From assembly GCA_001787755.1 (NCBI GenBank), contig MFYJ01000012.1, forward strand, positions 1-64,000: 64,000 nucleotides of DNA. Reading direction: 5' to 3'. Shown here in pieces: positions 17,159 through 24,782 of this stretch. This stretch comes from Candidatus Peribacteria bacterium RIFOXYB1_FULL_54_35 (GTDB lineage: Bacteria; Patescibacteriota; Gracilibacteria; Peribacterales; Peribacteraceae). The notes under the pieces were generated by a model that saw nothing but the letters and a program-made list of their open reading frames with translations, made no database searches and had not been told where the DNA came from. The position numbers and the translations under genes were made by a program. Within the stretch, counting starts at the first letter, position 1. Each line of letters starts with the position of its first letter.

Positions 17159-17326
17159 ATGAGAAAGTACGCCGTTTTCATTTTCATTCTCTCTGGTTTG
17201 CTTTTTGCTGCCTGTGCGCCAAAGGATCAGTCCGCTCAGGGAAATGAGGCGGGAGAGCAGGAAGGAGATACGATCGTGGTGGATCTGACAGGGGTGATAG
17301 GAGTGCCTAAGCAGAGCCAAAATTGA
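17159..17326 (+). CDS. small lipoprotein, 55 residues
   Basis: The basic start MRKYAVF, a hydrophobic stretch and the lipobox LFAAC (Cys19) predict a lipid-anchored peptide with a mature part of only about 37 residues, acidic and Gln/Glu-rich, ending in VVDLTGVIGVPKQSQN. No family recognised. It lies 32 nt after nth on the same strand and 50 nt before the candidate structured RNA. The clear lipobox makes chance unlikely despite the small size. Confidence 0.6.
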   Translation: MRKYAVFIFILSGLLFAACAPKDQSAQGNEAGEQEGDTIVVDLTGVIGVPKQSQN

Positions 17327-17359
17327 CCTGTATGAGGTATAGCCAAAAGTATCAAATTA

Positions 17360-17368
17360 TGTTATACT
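17360..17368 (+). promoter_or_regulatory. extended -10 promoter of a candidate small RNA
   Basis: TGTTATACT: a TG one base before TATACT. The predicted start point near 17375 coincides with the first base of a long stem in the RNA that follows. No -35 is seen. Confidence 0.5.
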
Positions 17369-17375
17369 ATTCATA

Positions 17376-17517
17376 GTGATTTTGGTACTCTGTGTGTGCG
17401 GGAGAGTTCAGTGAGTATCATCAATACAACTGTTGCATATCAAATAAGCCTCATCCTATAAAAGTACCAAATCACGAGGGGCGATCACACTTCATTGCGT
17501 GATCGCCCCTCATTTTT
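17376..17517 (+). ncRNA. candidate structured small RNA, unknown family
   Basis: A 13-bp closing stem pairs 17376-17389 (GTGATTTTGGTACT) with 17463-17475 (AGTACCAAATCAC), with a single bulged T. Inside is a second hairpin (17406-17429: CAGT-GA-GTAT around a CATCA loop, closed by ATAC-A-ACTG) flanked by unpaired purine-rich GCGGGAGAG and pyrimidine-rich GCCTCATCC strands. A perfect terminator follows directly. The extended -10 box sits the right distance upstream. No open frame of use exists and no gene follows on this strand, so an independent RNA is more likely than a riboswitch. The layout (closing stem, bubble, apical stem) recalls 6S RNA but is shorter; this is inference. Confidence 0.55.
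17476..17516 (+). terminator. intrinsic terminator of the candidate RNA
   Basis: Perfect 13-bp GC-rich stem GAGGGGCGATCAC / GTGATCGCCCCTC with a 10-nt loop, followed by ATTTTTC on the plus strand. It also lies beyond the glnA stop, so the hairpin may serve both directions, but a T-run exists only on the plus strand. Confidence 0.85.
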
Positions 17518-17534
17518 CTATCCTGAATTTATGC

Positions 17535-19046
17535 TTACATGTCGTAGTACCGGTAGAACTCCCAGGGAGTGGGGCATTTGTTTCCCTCTGCGATTTCCGC
17601 GCGTTTCGCTCCGACGTAGGCCTGAAGGAATGCGCGGGAAAAGACGTTGTCCACCGTGAGGAAGTCGCAGTCTCTCTCCAGCGCGGAGAGTGATTCTTCA
17701 AGGGATTTGGGTGCGTGGGGGATTTTTGCCAGTTGCTCCTCGGGGAGCGCATAGAGGTTTTGGTCCGTCGCCTCGCCAGGATCCATCCTGCGGCGGATGC
17801 CGTCTATTCCCGCAAGCATCATGGCAGCGAAGGACAAGTAGGGGTTGCATGTGGGGTCGGGGAAGCGCACTTCGATGCGCTTGGCTTTCGGGCTGCTGTG
17901 GTACATGGGGATGCGGATGGCCGCGGAGCGGTTCCGTGCGGAGTAGATGAAGTTTACCGGGGCTTCAAAACCGGGGATCAGGCGCTTGTAGCTGTTCGTC
18001 GTCGGGTTGCAGAGTGCGCAGAGCGCGGGGGCATGCGCAATAATGCCGCCGATATAGTGCAATGCCATCTTACTGAGGCCGCTGTATGCGTCACCTGCGA
18101 AAAGCGTTTTTCCTTCCTTCCAGAGGCTCTGGTGCATGTGCATGCCGGAACCGTTGTCGTTGTAGATGGGCTTTGGCATGAAAGTGACGGATTTCCCGTG
18201 GCGGTGGGCAACATTCCGGAGGATGTATTTGTACCGCATGAGAGAATCAGCCATAGTGAGGAGATCCCTGAATGCCATGTCTATTTCTGCCTGTCCTGCC
18301 GTAGCCACCTCATGGTGTGCGCTCTCAATGGCGATACCTGCGCGTTCCAGTTCGCGAACCATTGCAGACCGTACGCTCTGGTGCTTGTCCATGGGCGGAC
18401 CGGGAAAGTAGCCTTCCTTATTGCGGATCTTGTAGCCCAGGTTGCCTCCTTCCTCCTCCTTTCCGGTATTCCATACTGCTTCTTCGGAATCCAGGCTGTA
18501 ATGGGCTCCCGCGGCGGTCTGATCGTAGCGCACGGAGTCGAAAATGAAGAATTCCGCTTCCGGTCCGAAGTTGGCGGTATCGGCAATGCCACTCTTTCTT
18601 AGCGCTTCCACCGACCGCCGGGCGATGGTGCGCGGGCTGTTGCCGTACAGTTTCCCCGTCACGGGGTCCTTCACATCGCAGATGACAGAAATAGTCGGTT
18701 CAGCAGAGAAGACATCCAGAAATGCTGATGTAATGTCAGGAATGAGAAGCATGTCACTCTCCTGTATTTCCTGAAATCCGCGAATAGATGACCCATCGAA
18801 TCCAAACCCGTGCCCGATATTCTCGTCGGTAAGCTCGTGGAGGGGGCAGGAAGTGTGCTGCAGTGTTCCGGGCACGTCCGTGAAGGTGAGATCGAGCATG
18901 GTGGCACCATGCTTCTCGGCGAAATCCAGCACATCTGCAACGCTCGAGAACTTTGGGAGGAAGTCTAAATCAGGGGAGGAGAAATCATGCTGCAGTTCCA
19001 GCTCCACGGCTTTTTTTCTGGTTTCTTCTACGAGCAGGCTTGTCAT
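17535..19046 (-). CDS. glnA: glutamine synthetase, type I
   Basis: 503 residues; ATP-dependent synthesis of glutamine from glutamate and ammonia in a dodecamer. Motifs: GFGFDGSSIRGFQ, FGPEAEFFIFD (metal ligands), HEVATAGQAEIDM, NGSGMHMHQSLW, the ATP/glutamate loop NRSAAIRIP and EVRFPDPTCNPYL. QNLYALPEEQ retains the Tyr that is adenylylated in the GSI-beta group. Length and the insert around KEEEGGNLGYKIRNKEGYF fit GSI-beta. An N-terminal extension of about 20 residues precedes the usual start. It supplies the amide donor used by guaA in this window. Confidence 0.96.
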   Translation of the reverse strand: MTSLLVEETRKKAVELELQHDFSSPDLDFLPKFSSVADVLDFAEKHGATMLDLTFTDVPGTLQHTSCPLHELTDENIGHGFGFDGSSIRGFQEIQESDMLLIPDITSAFLDVFSAEPTISVICDVKDPVTGKLYGNSPRTIARRSVEALRKSGIADTANFGPEAEFFIFDSVRYDQTAAGAHYSLDSEEAVWNTGKEEEGGNLGYKIRNKEGYFPGPPMDKHQSVRSAMVRELERAGIAIESAHHEVATAGQAEIDMAFRDLLTMADSLMRYKYILRNVAHRHGKSVTFMPKPIYNDNGSGMHMHQSLWKEGKTLFAGDAYSGLSKMALHYIGGIIAHAPALCALCNPTTNSYKRLIPGFEAPVNFIYSARNRSAAIRIPMYHSSPKAKRIEVRFPDPTCNPYLSFAAMMLAGIDGIRRRMDPGEATDQNLYALPEEQLAKIPHAPKSLEESLSALERDCDFLTVDNVFSRAFLQAYVGAKRAEIAEGNKCPTPWEFYRYYDM

Positions 19047-19254
19047 ACTCTGTGAGCGGGGAAGAATGAAAACACACAGCTTCTACTCGCATGTTGTGGA
19101 GGGAAGCAAGAGCATGGTTTCCAAGTGTTCCATTGTGTTATTATTTATTACAACATCCTTATGTGTTCAATTGGCTCTCCTGCTGCAGTTTTCTGCTGTA
19201 CATTTCATTCCAATGTCAAAAACAGTTTTTGTTTAGTTGAAAATTGTAACACAT

Positions 19255-19263
19255 TGCTATACT
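19255..19263 (+). promoter_or_regulatory. extended -10 promoter of the TrmB-type regulator gene
   Basis: TGCTATACT ends 9 nt before the ATG at 19273, a leaderless arrangement. A TTGAAA at 19237-19242 is only 15 nt upstream, shorter than ideal. Confidence 0.55.
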
Positions 19264-19272
19264 TACATTTCT

Positions 19273-20025
19273 ATGGCAAAACAGATTCAGCATGTGCTGG
19301 AGGCGGCGGGACTACATTCCAGAGAGGCTCGGTTGTACCTCGCGGGACTTCAGGTGGGCAGCGCACCTGCATCCGAGTATGCAAAATTAGCGAAACTCAA
19401 TCGCGTGACTGCTTATAACACTCTGGAGGATCTCGTGAAGAGGGGGTATTTCACTGTTGAGAGGAAGGTGCGTGCCAAGTGGTACGCGCCGGTTGCACCG
19501 GAGTACCTGGCTGTTGAAGCAAGGAAGAATGCAGAAGCCTTGGACCAGTCATTGCCGGAACTGCGCTCGCTCCGGGGCGCGGAGCACCGCCGTCCGCATG
19601 TGCGCTTCTTTGAGGGGTGGGAGGGGGTCCGCCGTGTCTATGAGGATACGTTCACGGCGAAGGGGGAGCTCCTGAATTTTGCGAACTCTGCCGTGCTGCG
19701 CAAGTACTGGCCTGCGTACGATGCGGAGTACGTCGCTGAGCGTGTGAAGCGCGGCATCCACCTGCGGGGCATCGCACCCGATGATTCGACAGGGCGCAGA
19801 GTGCAGGGGATGGACAAAGACAGCCTGCGCGAAATCCGCCTGGTGTCTGCCAAGGACTTCGATTTCCGGAACGAGATCAACATCTACGGGAATAAAGTAT
19901 CCATCGTCACTCTGGGCGAGGATGAGGAAAATCTCTTCGGTGTCATCATCGAGAGCAAAGAAGTCGCCGAGACCCAGCGCCAGATTTTCGAGATGGCGTG
20001 GAGGTATGCGGGTGGAAAAGTGTGA
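19273..20025 (+). CDS. TrmB-family transcriptional regulator
   Basis: 250 residues. An N-terminal winged helix-turn-helix (about 5-75: GLHSREARLYLAGLQVG, EYAKLAKLNRVTAYNTLEDL, KRGYFTVERK) is followed by a C-terminal sensor-like domain (VRFFEGWEGVRRVYEDTFTA, LNFANSAVLRKYWPAYDAEY, NEINIYGNKVSIVTL). TrmB-type proteins commonly respond to sugars or other metabolites. Adjacent and divergent to glnA, so control of glnA or of itself is possible but unproved. ATG 19273 was preferred over the upstream TTG-type start because of the promoter spacing. Confidence 0.85.
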   Translation: MAKQIQHVLEAAGLHSREARLYLAGLQVGSAPASEYAKLAKLNRVTAYNTLEDLVKRGYFTVERKVRAKWYAPVAPEYLAVEARKNAEALDQSLPELRSLRGAEHRRPHVRFFEGWEGVRRVYEDTFTAKGELLNFANSAVLRKYWPAYDAEYVAERVKRGIHLRGIAPDDSTGRRVQGMDKDSLREIRLVSAKDFDFRNEINIYGNKVSIVTLGEDEENLFGVIIESKEVAETQRQIFEMAWRYAGGKV

Positions 20026-20428
20026 TTGGTGACTGTCACAAACCCGGCATTCTATTGGGTTTCATTGCTCATGGTCTTTTTCCACCTTTTTCCGGCCCTT
20101 CGACAGAGCTCAGGGCAGGCACAGGTGGAGCCAAAACCCTTCGACAAGCTCAGGACAGGCGCCGGCGCACCAAAGCCCCTCCTCCCGGCTCTGTGCCTCC
20201 TCATCGGCTCCTACAAGGATTCGGAGCCGACTCGTCGGCACGCTGCTCCGCAGCAGGGCCTTCCCCTTCACCCCCTCCTTCGTCAGGCTCAGGACAAGCA
20301 GTGGCGCGCCATTCCTCCCATAAAGTTGAAGGTGGTTTGGAGTGGTTAGCAGATACTGTGATTGTTCTTGTAGGTTGCTTAGCTCTCTTGTTCTATGATA
20401 GGCATCCTCTTTCCTCTTTTCCCGCCCG
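20026..20428. other. gene-free stretch with three palindromic-element copies
   Basis: About 400 bp without a credible gene. Copies of the CCCTTCGAC...GCTCAGGACA sequence lie at 20096-20120, 20137-20160 and 20277-20298 in the same orientation; between them are GC-rich low-complexity pieces. The last 35 bp before thyA are pyrimidine-rich (ctctttcctcttttcccgcccg) with no Shine-Dalgarno. Confidence 0.55.
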
Positions 20429-21262
20429 ATGAAACAATACCTCGATCTTCTCAGGGATGTGTACGAGAACGGCAAGAGCAAGGCAGACCGCACAGGCACT
20501 GGCACATTCAGCGTGTTTGGGCGGCAGTTGCGAGTGGATCTGAGCGAGGGCTTTCCGCTGCTTACCACGAAAAAGCTCCACACGCGTTCCATCATCCACG
20601 AACTCCTGTGGTTTCTGCGCGGCGAGACAAACATCCAGTACCTCAAGGAGAACGGCGTGCGCATCTGGGACGAGTGGGCGACGGAGGAAGGGGATTTGGG
20701 GCCGGTCTACGGCAGGCAGTGGAGGAGCTGGGCGTGCCCGGATGGTTCCACGGTCGACCAGATCAGCGATGTGATAGAGAAGATTAAAACCACGCCGCAC
20801 TCAAGGAGGCTCATCGTTTCCGCGTGGAATCCCGCGTTCCTTCCCGACGAGAGCATTAGTCCGCAGGACAATGTGCGGAGAGGGCGCATGGCCCTGCCTC
20901 CGTGCCATACACTCTTCCAGTTCTATGTGCGTGACGGAAAACTCAGCTGCCAGCTGTACCAGCGCAGTGCAGATATTTTCCTTGGTGTGCCCTTTAACAT
21001 TGCCTCCTACTCGCTTCTCACCCACATGATTGCGCAGGTGTGCGATCTCCAGGTCGGGGATTTTGTCCATACCTTCGGCGATGTGCACTTGTACTCCAAC
21101 CACTTAGAACAAGCGAAAGAGCAGCTCAGCCGTGAGCCGCGTACTCTTCCGCAACTCAAGGTGAACCCGGAGGTGAAGAACATTTTTACATTCACCTTCG
21201 GTGATTTCGAGATGCTGAACTACGATCCGCATCCAAGCATTAAGGCGCCGATTGCCGTTTAG
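20429..21262 (+). CDS. thyA: thymidylate synthase
   Basis: 277 residues; methylates dUMP to dTMP with methylenetetrahydrofolate, giving dihydrofolate. Motifs: [44 protein letters not shown], the catalytic Cys in [13 protein letters not shown], the dUMP-binding [20 protein letters not shown] and [12 protein letters not shown]. The length is complete. folA follows after a 77-bp gap holding a perfect hairpin, the standard dTMP/dihydrofolate recycling pair. Confidence 0.97.
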   Translation: MKQYLDLLRDVYENGKSKADRTGTGTFSVFGRQLRVDLSEGFPLLTTKKLHTRSIIHELLWFLRGETNIQYLKENGVRIWDEWATEEGDLGPVYGRQWRSWACPDGSTVDQISDVIEKIKTTPHSRRLIVSAWNPAFLPDESISPQDNVRRGRMALPPCHTLFQFYVRDGKLSCQLYQRSADIFLGVPFNIASYSLLTHMIAQVCDLQVGDFVHTFGDVHLYSNHLEQAKEQLSREPRTLPQLKVNPEVKNIFTFTFGDFEMLNYDPHPSIKAPIAV

Positions 21263-21266
21263 GGAT

Positions 21267-21326
21267 GAGAATAAGAGAGTAAGAGGAAAAAGGTATGTCC
21301 TCACTTCCTCTTACTCTCTTATTCTC
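21267..21326. repeat. perfect 22-bp inverted repeat between thyA and folA
   Basis: Arms 21267-21288 (gagaataagagagtaagagg...) and 21305-21326 are exact complements with a 16-nt loop. The stem is AT-rich and made of reiterated aagag/ctctt words; another attctt follows the right arm. It may attenuate or process a thyA-folA transcript. Confidence 0.75.
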
Positions 21327-21339
21327 TTATTCTTAAGCT

Positions 21340-21834
21340 ATGAGAGTATCTCTCATCGTTGCCGTCTCGGAGAACAATGTCATCGGACGTGACAATGCGT
21401 TGCCGTGGGATCTCCCCGACGATCTCAAATTCTTTCGCAGGAAGACGGAGGGGCACCCCGTCATCATGGGGCGGAAGAACTACGAGTCCATTGGCAGGGC
21501 GCTCCCGAAACGCCGGAACATCATTGTCTCGCGGCAGGCTGGTTTGCACATCGTTGGTTGTGAAGTTGTTTCTTCCGTTGAGGAGGCGATTGAACGTGCG
21601 AAGGAAATAGAGGAAAGAGAGGCCTTCGTCATTGGCGGTGGCGAGATCTATCGTCTCACACTTCCCTTTGCAGACCGTGTGTACCTCACCAGAGTGCATG
21701 CGAAAGTGAAGGGTGATGTGACATTCCCGGAGCTTCCGGAGGAGGAATGGGAAGAAGTCGAACGGGCGGAGCACGGTGCAGATGCGCTCCACGCGCATGC
21801 GTTCACATTCCTCACCTACGATCGTAAAAAATAG
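21340..21834 (+). CDS. folA: dihydrofolate reductase
   Basis: 164 residues; NADPH-dependent reduction of dihydrofolate. Family signatures: SLIVAVSENNVIGRDNALPWDLPDDLKFFRR (N-terminal substrate site with the acidic Asp), PVIMGRKNYESIGRALPKRRNI, and the NADPH-binding AFVIGGGEIYRLTLPFADRV, then YLTRVHAKVKGDVTFPE. Complete length. Confidence 0.96.
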   Translation: MRVSLIVAVSENNVIGRDNALPWDLPDDLKFFRRKTEGHPVIMGRKNYESIGRALPKRRNIIVSRQAGLHIVGCEVVSSVEEAIERAKEIEEREAFVIGGGEIYRLTLPFADRVYLTRVHAKVKGDVTFPELPEEEWEEVERAEHGADALHAHAFTFLTYDRKK

Positions 21835-21955
21835 GGTGTACGGCAGGTTCGGTAGGTTTCATTTTTTGGCTTCTATATGCCAGAAAGTGTCCTCTCTCAC
21901 ATTTTCCTGACTTGTGAGATTCCCGGACGGGAGATGTATGAAATAATTGGTGCAC

Positions 21956-22801
21956 ATGGTCCCCGTAGAAGCCAGCACCGGCCCCGATCGGTCACTCGAT
22001 TTCGAAGCTGCAGCCCTGAATATTCAGAGGGAAGCCGCAGGGCGCGCAGCGACAATCTCGCAGTTCCAGACCAACTTCCACACATTTGCGCAGGATGCAC
22101 TGGAAGGCCGTGTGACTGTGAGTTTTATCCCGCAGTCTGATGAAGCGACAACGACTGTGACGGGTACAGAATATACTGCGGATGTCTCTGCTTCAGGGAT
22201 GGAGGGTACGAAGGCAGCCGTGACGGTGACTGATCTTGCAGAGGAACAGCAAGCGGAGTTCCGGGCTGTGCTTGATGCGCACGAAGGTCGTGTGATTACT
22301 CCGGCGACGGATGCCATTGGCAATCTGGGAGTGGAGGAGATGCCGGAAGGGCAGCTGGGTGAGGCGGAGATCGGAGGACGCGGCAGAGTGAGCAAAGGGA
22401 TGCTGGCGGGCATGAGTGGCTCTGTGGATGCCAAGCAGGCGAACCACGCGGGCAAGCATGAACAGGGGCATATGGACTCTGTGCATCTGAGCGGGAATCT
22501 GGTGGTGGATGGACAGGTAGAGGTCACCCGCACCCTCTACGAGTCCTACGCAGAGCTTACGGGGAACCGTGGCGTGGGAGAGGGGGTGCACTACAACCGG
22601 CCGGGACAGCCTGAAGATTATGCACATGCGCAGAAGGTCGGGGTCATCCTCGAAGAAGCGGTTGGCCGTGCGGTCTACGAGCAGACGCTCACGAAAGACG
22701 GAGATGTCGGCCGTCTGCAGGCGGCACTGGATGCAAGAGGCCGCGGAAGAACAGCGCAGCAGGTGAGGGAGGGGGTGGGAGAGGCTGCGCTTACAGCTTA
22801 A
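21956..22801 (+). CDS. hypothetical protein with HExxH motif
   Basis: 281 residues, no signal peptide. The N-terminal part is helical (AAALNIQREAAGRAATISQF), with a beta-like Thr/Val-rich region at about 40-90. A central KHEQGHMDSVHL has the zinc-peptidase pattern HExxH, and a possible third ligand (TLYESYAEL) lies about 35 residues later, so a metallopeptidase fold is conceivable. No family recognised. ATG 21956 chosen; TTG 21947 and GTG 21950 are in frame just upstream. Confidence 0.6.
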   Translation: MVPVEASTGPDRSLDFEAAALNIQREAAGRAATISQFQTNFHTFAQDALEGRVTVSFIPQSDEATTTVTGTEYTADVSASGMEGTKAAVTVTDLAEEQQAEFRAVLDAHEGRVITPATDAIGNLGVEEMPEGQLGEAEIGGRGRVSKGMLAGMSGSVDAKQANHAGKHEQGHMDSVHLSGNLVVDGQVEVTRTLYESYAELTGNRGVGEGVHYNRPGQPEDYAHAQKVGVILEEAVGRAVYEQTLTKDGDVGRLQAALDARGRGRTAQQVREGVGEAALTA

Positions 22802-22857
22802 GAGGTTTTTTGTGTTGTTTTGAGACTGTGTTGGATGATGTTTCTATATTTCCTTTT

Positions 22858-22880
22858 GGCACTTTTTTAGAAAAAGTGCC
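22858..22880. terminator. hairpin after the HExxH gene
   Basis: GGCACTTTTT and AAAAAGTGCC form a perfect 10-bp stem around TAG, flanked by TTTT and CAAAA. It could terminate the gene ending at 22801; the T-run lies inside the stem rather than after it. Confidence 0.4.
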
Positions 22881-22939
22881 CAAAAAGCGGCCAAAAATGA
22901 ACTCGCTCACGGCATGCAGGGTGGGCGCATCGTTTCTAC

Positions 22940-23004
22940 GGGAATGAGACACGTGCTAGCGCATCACAAGTTTCTACCGATGTGAGCCGCACGGTCTCAT
23001 TCCC
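22940..23004. repeat. long inverted repeat, possible RNA hairpin
   Basis: GGGAATGAGAC (22940-22950) pairs perfectly with GTCTCATTCCC (22994-23004). The stem continues after one bulged A with CGTGC/GCACG, and CATC/GATG can pair further in. It lies in a 306-bp gene-free gap between the HExxH gene and folE. The sequence following the right arm (cattccctcgtcacactgct) resembles 15-33 of this window. Confidence 0.6.
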
Positions 23005-23107
23005 TCGTCACACTGCTGGCACCGTAATGCCGTCACGCTCAAACAGCATTTTTGGCCAGGAAGGAAAAAGGACATACAAAACAAATAGGCAACATCTCCT
23101 TAGAAGT

Positions 23108-23650
23108 TTAGTGCCCTATGAGCTGGAGGAATTCCTCCCGCGTGCGTGCATCTTTTTTAAAGATTCCCTTCATCTGGCTGGTGACCGCTTTGCTGTGCTG
23201 TTTCTCCACTCCGCGCATCATCATGCAGAGGTGGTCTGCTTCTATGACCACGCCGATACCTTTGGGCTTGAGGACCTCATCCAGTGCATCGCAGATTTGC
23301 TGTCCCAGGCACTCCTGTACCTGCAGCCTCCGGGCGAACATATCGACAATGCGCGGAATTTTGCTCAGCCCGATGATGTGCTTATCGGGGATGTATCCCA
23401 CATGCACTTTCCCCACGAAGGGCAGCAGGTGGTGCTCGCAGAGGGAGTAGCACTCAATATCTTTCACGATAATCATCCCATCCGTACTTGCGGGGAAGAG
23501 CGCACCGTTCACCACCTTCTCCAGCGAGAGGTTGTACCCTGACGTGAGAAACTGAAATGCCTCCGCTGCCCGCTTGGGAGTCTTGCTGAGACCGGGGCGG
23601 TTGGGATCATCGCCACACTTCTCTATGAGAGTACGAAAGCTTTCATCCAT
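23108..23650 (-). CDS. folE: GTP cyclohydrolase I
   Basis: 180 residues; converts GTP to 7,8-dihydroneopterin triphosphate, the first step of folate synthesis. Zinc ligands in [13 protein letters not shown] and [12 protein letters not shown]; also [38 protein letters not shown] and the C-terminal TREEFLQLI. Complete. Same strand as folB and folK upstream, separated from folK by about 250 bp of repeat-like sequence, so it may have its own promoter. Confidence 0.96.
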   Translation of the reverse strand: MDESFRTLIEKCGDDPNRPGLSKTPKRAAEAFQFLTSGYNLSLEKVVNGALFPASTDGMIIVKDIECYSLCEHHLLPFVGKVHVGYIPDKHIIGLSKIPRIVDMFARRLQVQECLGQQICDALDEVLKPKGIGVVIEADHLCMMMRGVEKQHSKAVTSQMKGIFKKDARTREEFLQLIGH

Positions 23651-23754
23651 AGCAGGGGGGCACTGTACCTGCCTTCCTGCGTTCCTTCCAGAATTTCATA
23701 CAGTTTCGCGATATGAACGATGGTAATGTTTTTCTTTACCATTCGGAATAACGG

Positions 23755-23895
23755 CGCCCGTCGCGGCTTGGCCGCGCCGAGACGGATAGCGATCCGACTT
23801 CGTCCCGCGTAATGCGGGACTACGCCGGACACGTATCGCTCCACCGCTATCAATGCAAAATTTCGAAAGCGTATCCGGCGGTTTAATCGCAAAGC
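23755..23895. repeat. structured GC-rich repeat-like stretch
   Basis: Nested palindromes fill the folE-folK gap: CGCGGCTTGGCCGCG, GTCCCGCGTAATGCGGGAC, and CGGATAGCG/CGCTATC separated by about 60 nt. An open frame of 89 codons crosses it on the minus strand, but its composition (RIAIRLGAAKPRRAPLFR) looks like translated repeat rather than protein. No function assigned. Confidence 0.45.
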
Positions 23896-23899
23896 CGTA

Positions 23900-24427
23900 T
23901 CAGCGTGTTTCCTGCACTCGCATGCATTCCTGATCTTTGGTGCTCTCCAGGAGCTTTGCCCACGATTGCCGCAGGGTGGGGTGTACTGCCTGTGGGTTCA
24001 ATAATTCGCAGAGCGGCTCCAGAACAAATCGTCGTTCATGCATGCGGGGGTGGGGGACTATTAGCTTGTAGCTTGTAGCGGGTAGCGTGTAGCTTCGAAG
24101 CCATTCTCCTTTGCTTGGTATCACTTTGTTTCCATAGAGCAGGAGATCAAGATCGATTGTTCTGGGACCGAATTTGAAGGGGGGGCTCTTCTTGAGTTTG
24201 GTTTCAATTCCTCTGAGTATCTGCACCACTTCCTCGGGGGATTCTTCCGTCTCGAGTGCAGCGACAGCATTGCAGAACTGGCCCTGGTCCTCGTACTCAC
24301 GTGGGGCGGAGCGATAGAGTGAGGAGAATCTGATTGCCGGCCAGTGCTTCAGGAGCAGCGTTTTGCATGCCGCGACGTTTGCTTCCGGTTGGATATTTGA
24401 CCCTATACCGATGAACGCTGTTGCTAT
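23900..24427 (-). CDS. folK: 2-amino-4-hydroxy-6-hydroxymethyldihydropteridine pyrophosphokinase
   Basis: About 175 residues; transfers pyrophosphate from ATP to the pterin in folate synthesis. Motifs: FIGIGSNIQPEANV, SSLYRSAPREYEDQGQFCNA, KFGPRTIDLDLLLYG (metal Asp pair), VPHPRMHERRFVLEPLCEL. An insert WLRSYTLPATSYKL before VPHPRMHE is encoded by reiterated tagcttgtagc DNA. Oddity: the frame has no ATG, GTG or TTG between 24592 (well inside folB) and the conserved start of the domain. An ATA at 24427 gives exactly the expected N-terminus and overlaps the folB stop as ATAG. ATA start, frameshifted fusion with folB, or a base error are all possible. Confidence 0.9.
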   Translation of the reverse strand: MATAFIGIGSNIQPEANVAACKTLLLKHWPAIRFSSLYRSAPREYEDQGQFCNAVAALETEESPEEVVQILRGIETKLKKSPPFKFGPRTIDLDLLLYGNKVIPSKGEWLRSYTLPATSYKLIVPHPRMHERRFVLEPLCELLNPQAVHPTLRQSWAKLLESTKDQECMRVQETR

Positions 24428-24768
24428 GGTCTTGTGATAGTAACGGAAACCCCCTTGGTTTCTGGGAGCACAAACTTCTGTGCGGTAACGGTGACTTTGT
24501 TTGGTTTGAATTCCTTCAGAATCGTCTGCGCGGTATCTTCTGCGAACCGTTCGAGCGTCCTGCGCTCCGTTGCTGCGATTCTGTGGATGCACTCGGCGAC
24601 TTCGTTGTAGTCAATGGCGCCTATGAGGTCGTCTCTTTTCGCCGTGAGGGCGGTATCTGTGAAAAGTTCCACTGTGACTTGCAACTGTTGTTCTTCCACG
24701 CGCTCCGTTTCCGGAATGCCAATGCGTGTCCAAACGCTCAGTTCGTGGATGCGGAGAATGTCTCTCAT
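24424..24768 (-). CDS. folB: dihydroneopterin aldolase
   Basis: 114 residues; cleaves dihydroneopterin to hydroxymethyldihydropterin and glycolaldehyde. Motifs: DILRIHELSVWTRIGIPETERVEEQQ (the family's GIGxxExER-like start), DYNEVAECIHRIAATERRTL with the catalytic-region Tyr and Glu, FAEDTAQTIL and the C-terminal VTVTAQKFVLPETKGVSVTI. Starts 15 nt after secD, suggesting cotranscription secD-folB-folK. TTG 24777 is an alternative start. Confidence 0.93.
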   Translation of the reverse strand: MRDILRIHELSVWTRIGIPETERVEEQQLQVTVELFTDTALTAKRDDLIGAIDYNEVAECIHRIAATERRTLERFAEDTAQTILKEFKPNKVTVTAQKFVLPETKGVSVTITRP

Positions 24769-24782
24769 GGAGGACAAGCATA

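Noticed and set aside
17376-17475. SRP RNA or tmRNA
   Set aside because: No SRP GNAR-loop core and no tRNA-like ends with a tag reading frame.
17376-17517. Riboswitch or glutamine-binding RNA controlling glnA
   Set aside because: The RNA is on the opposite strand from glnA and ends in a terminator before any plus-strand gene; no aptamer consensus was recognised.
23623-23892. 89-codon minus-strand frame overlapping the folE start
   Set aside because: It runs through the palindromic repeat, has biased composition, and its last codons are the folE start in another frame; a 39-codon version from 23742 has no supporting signal.
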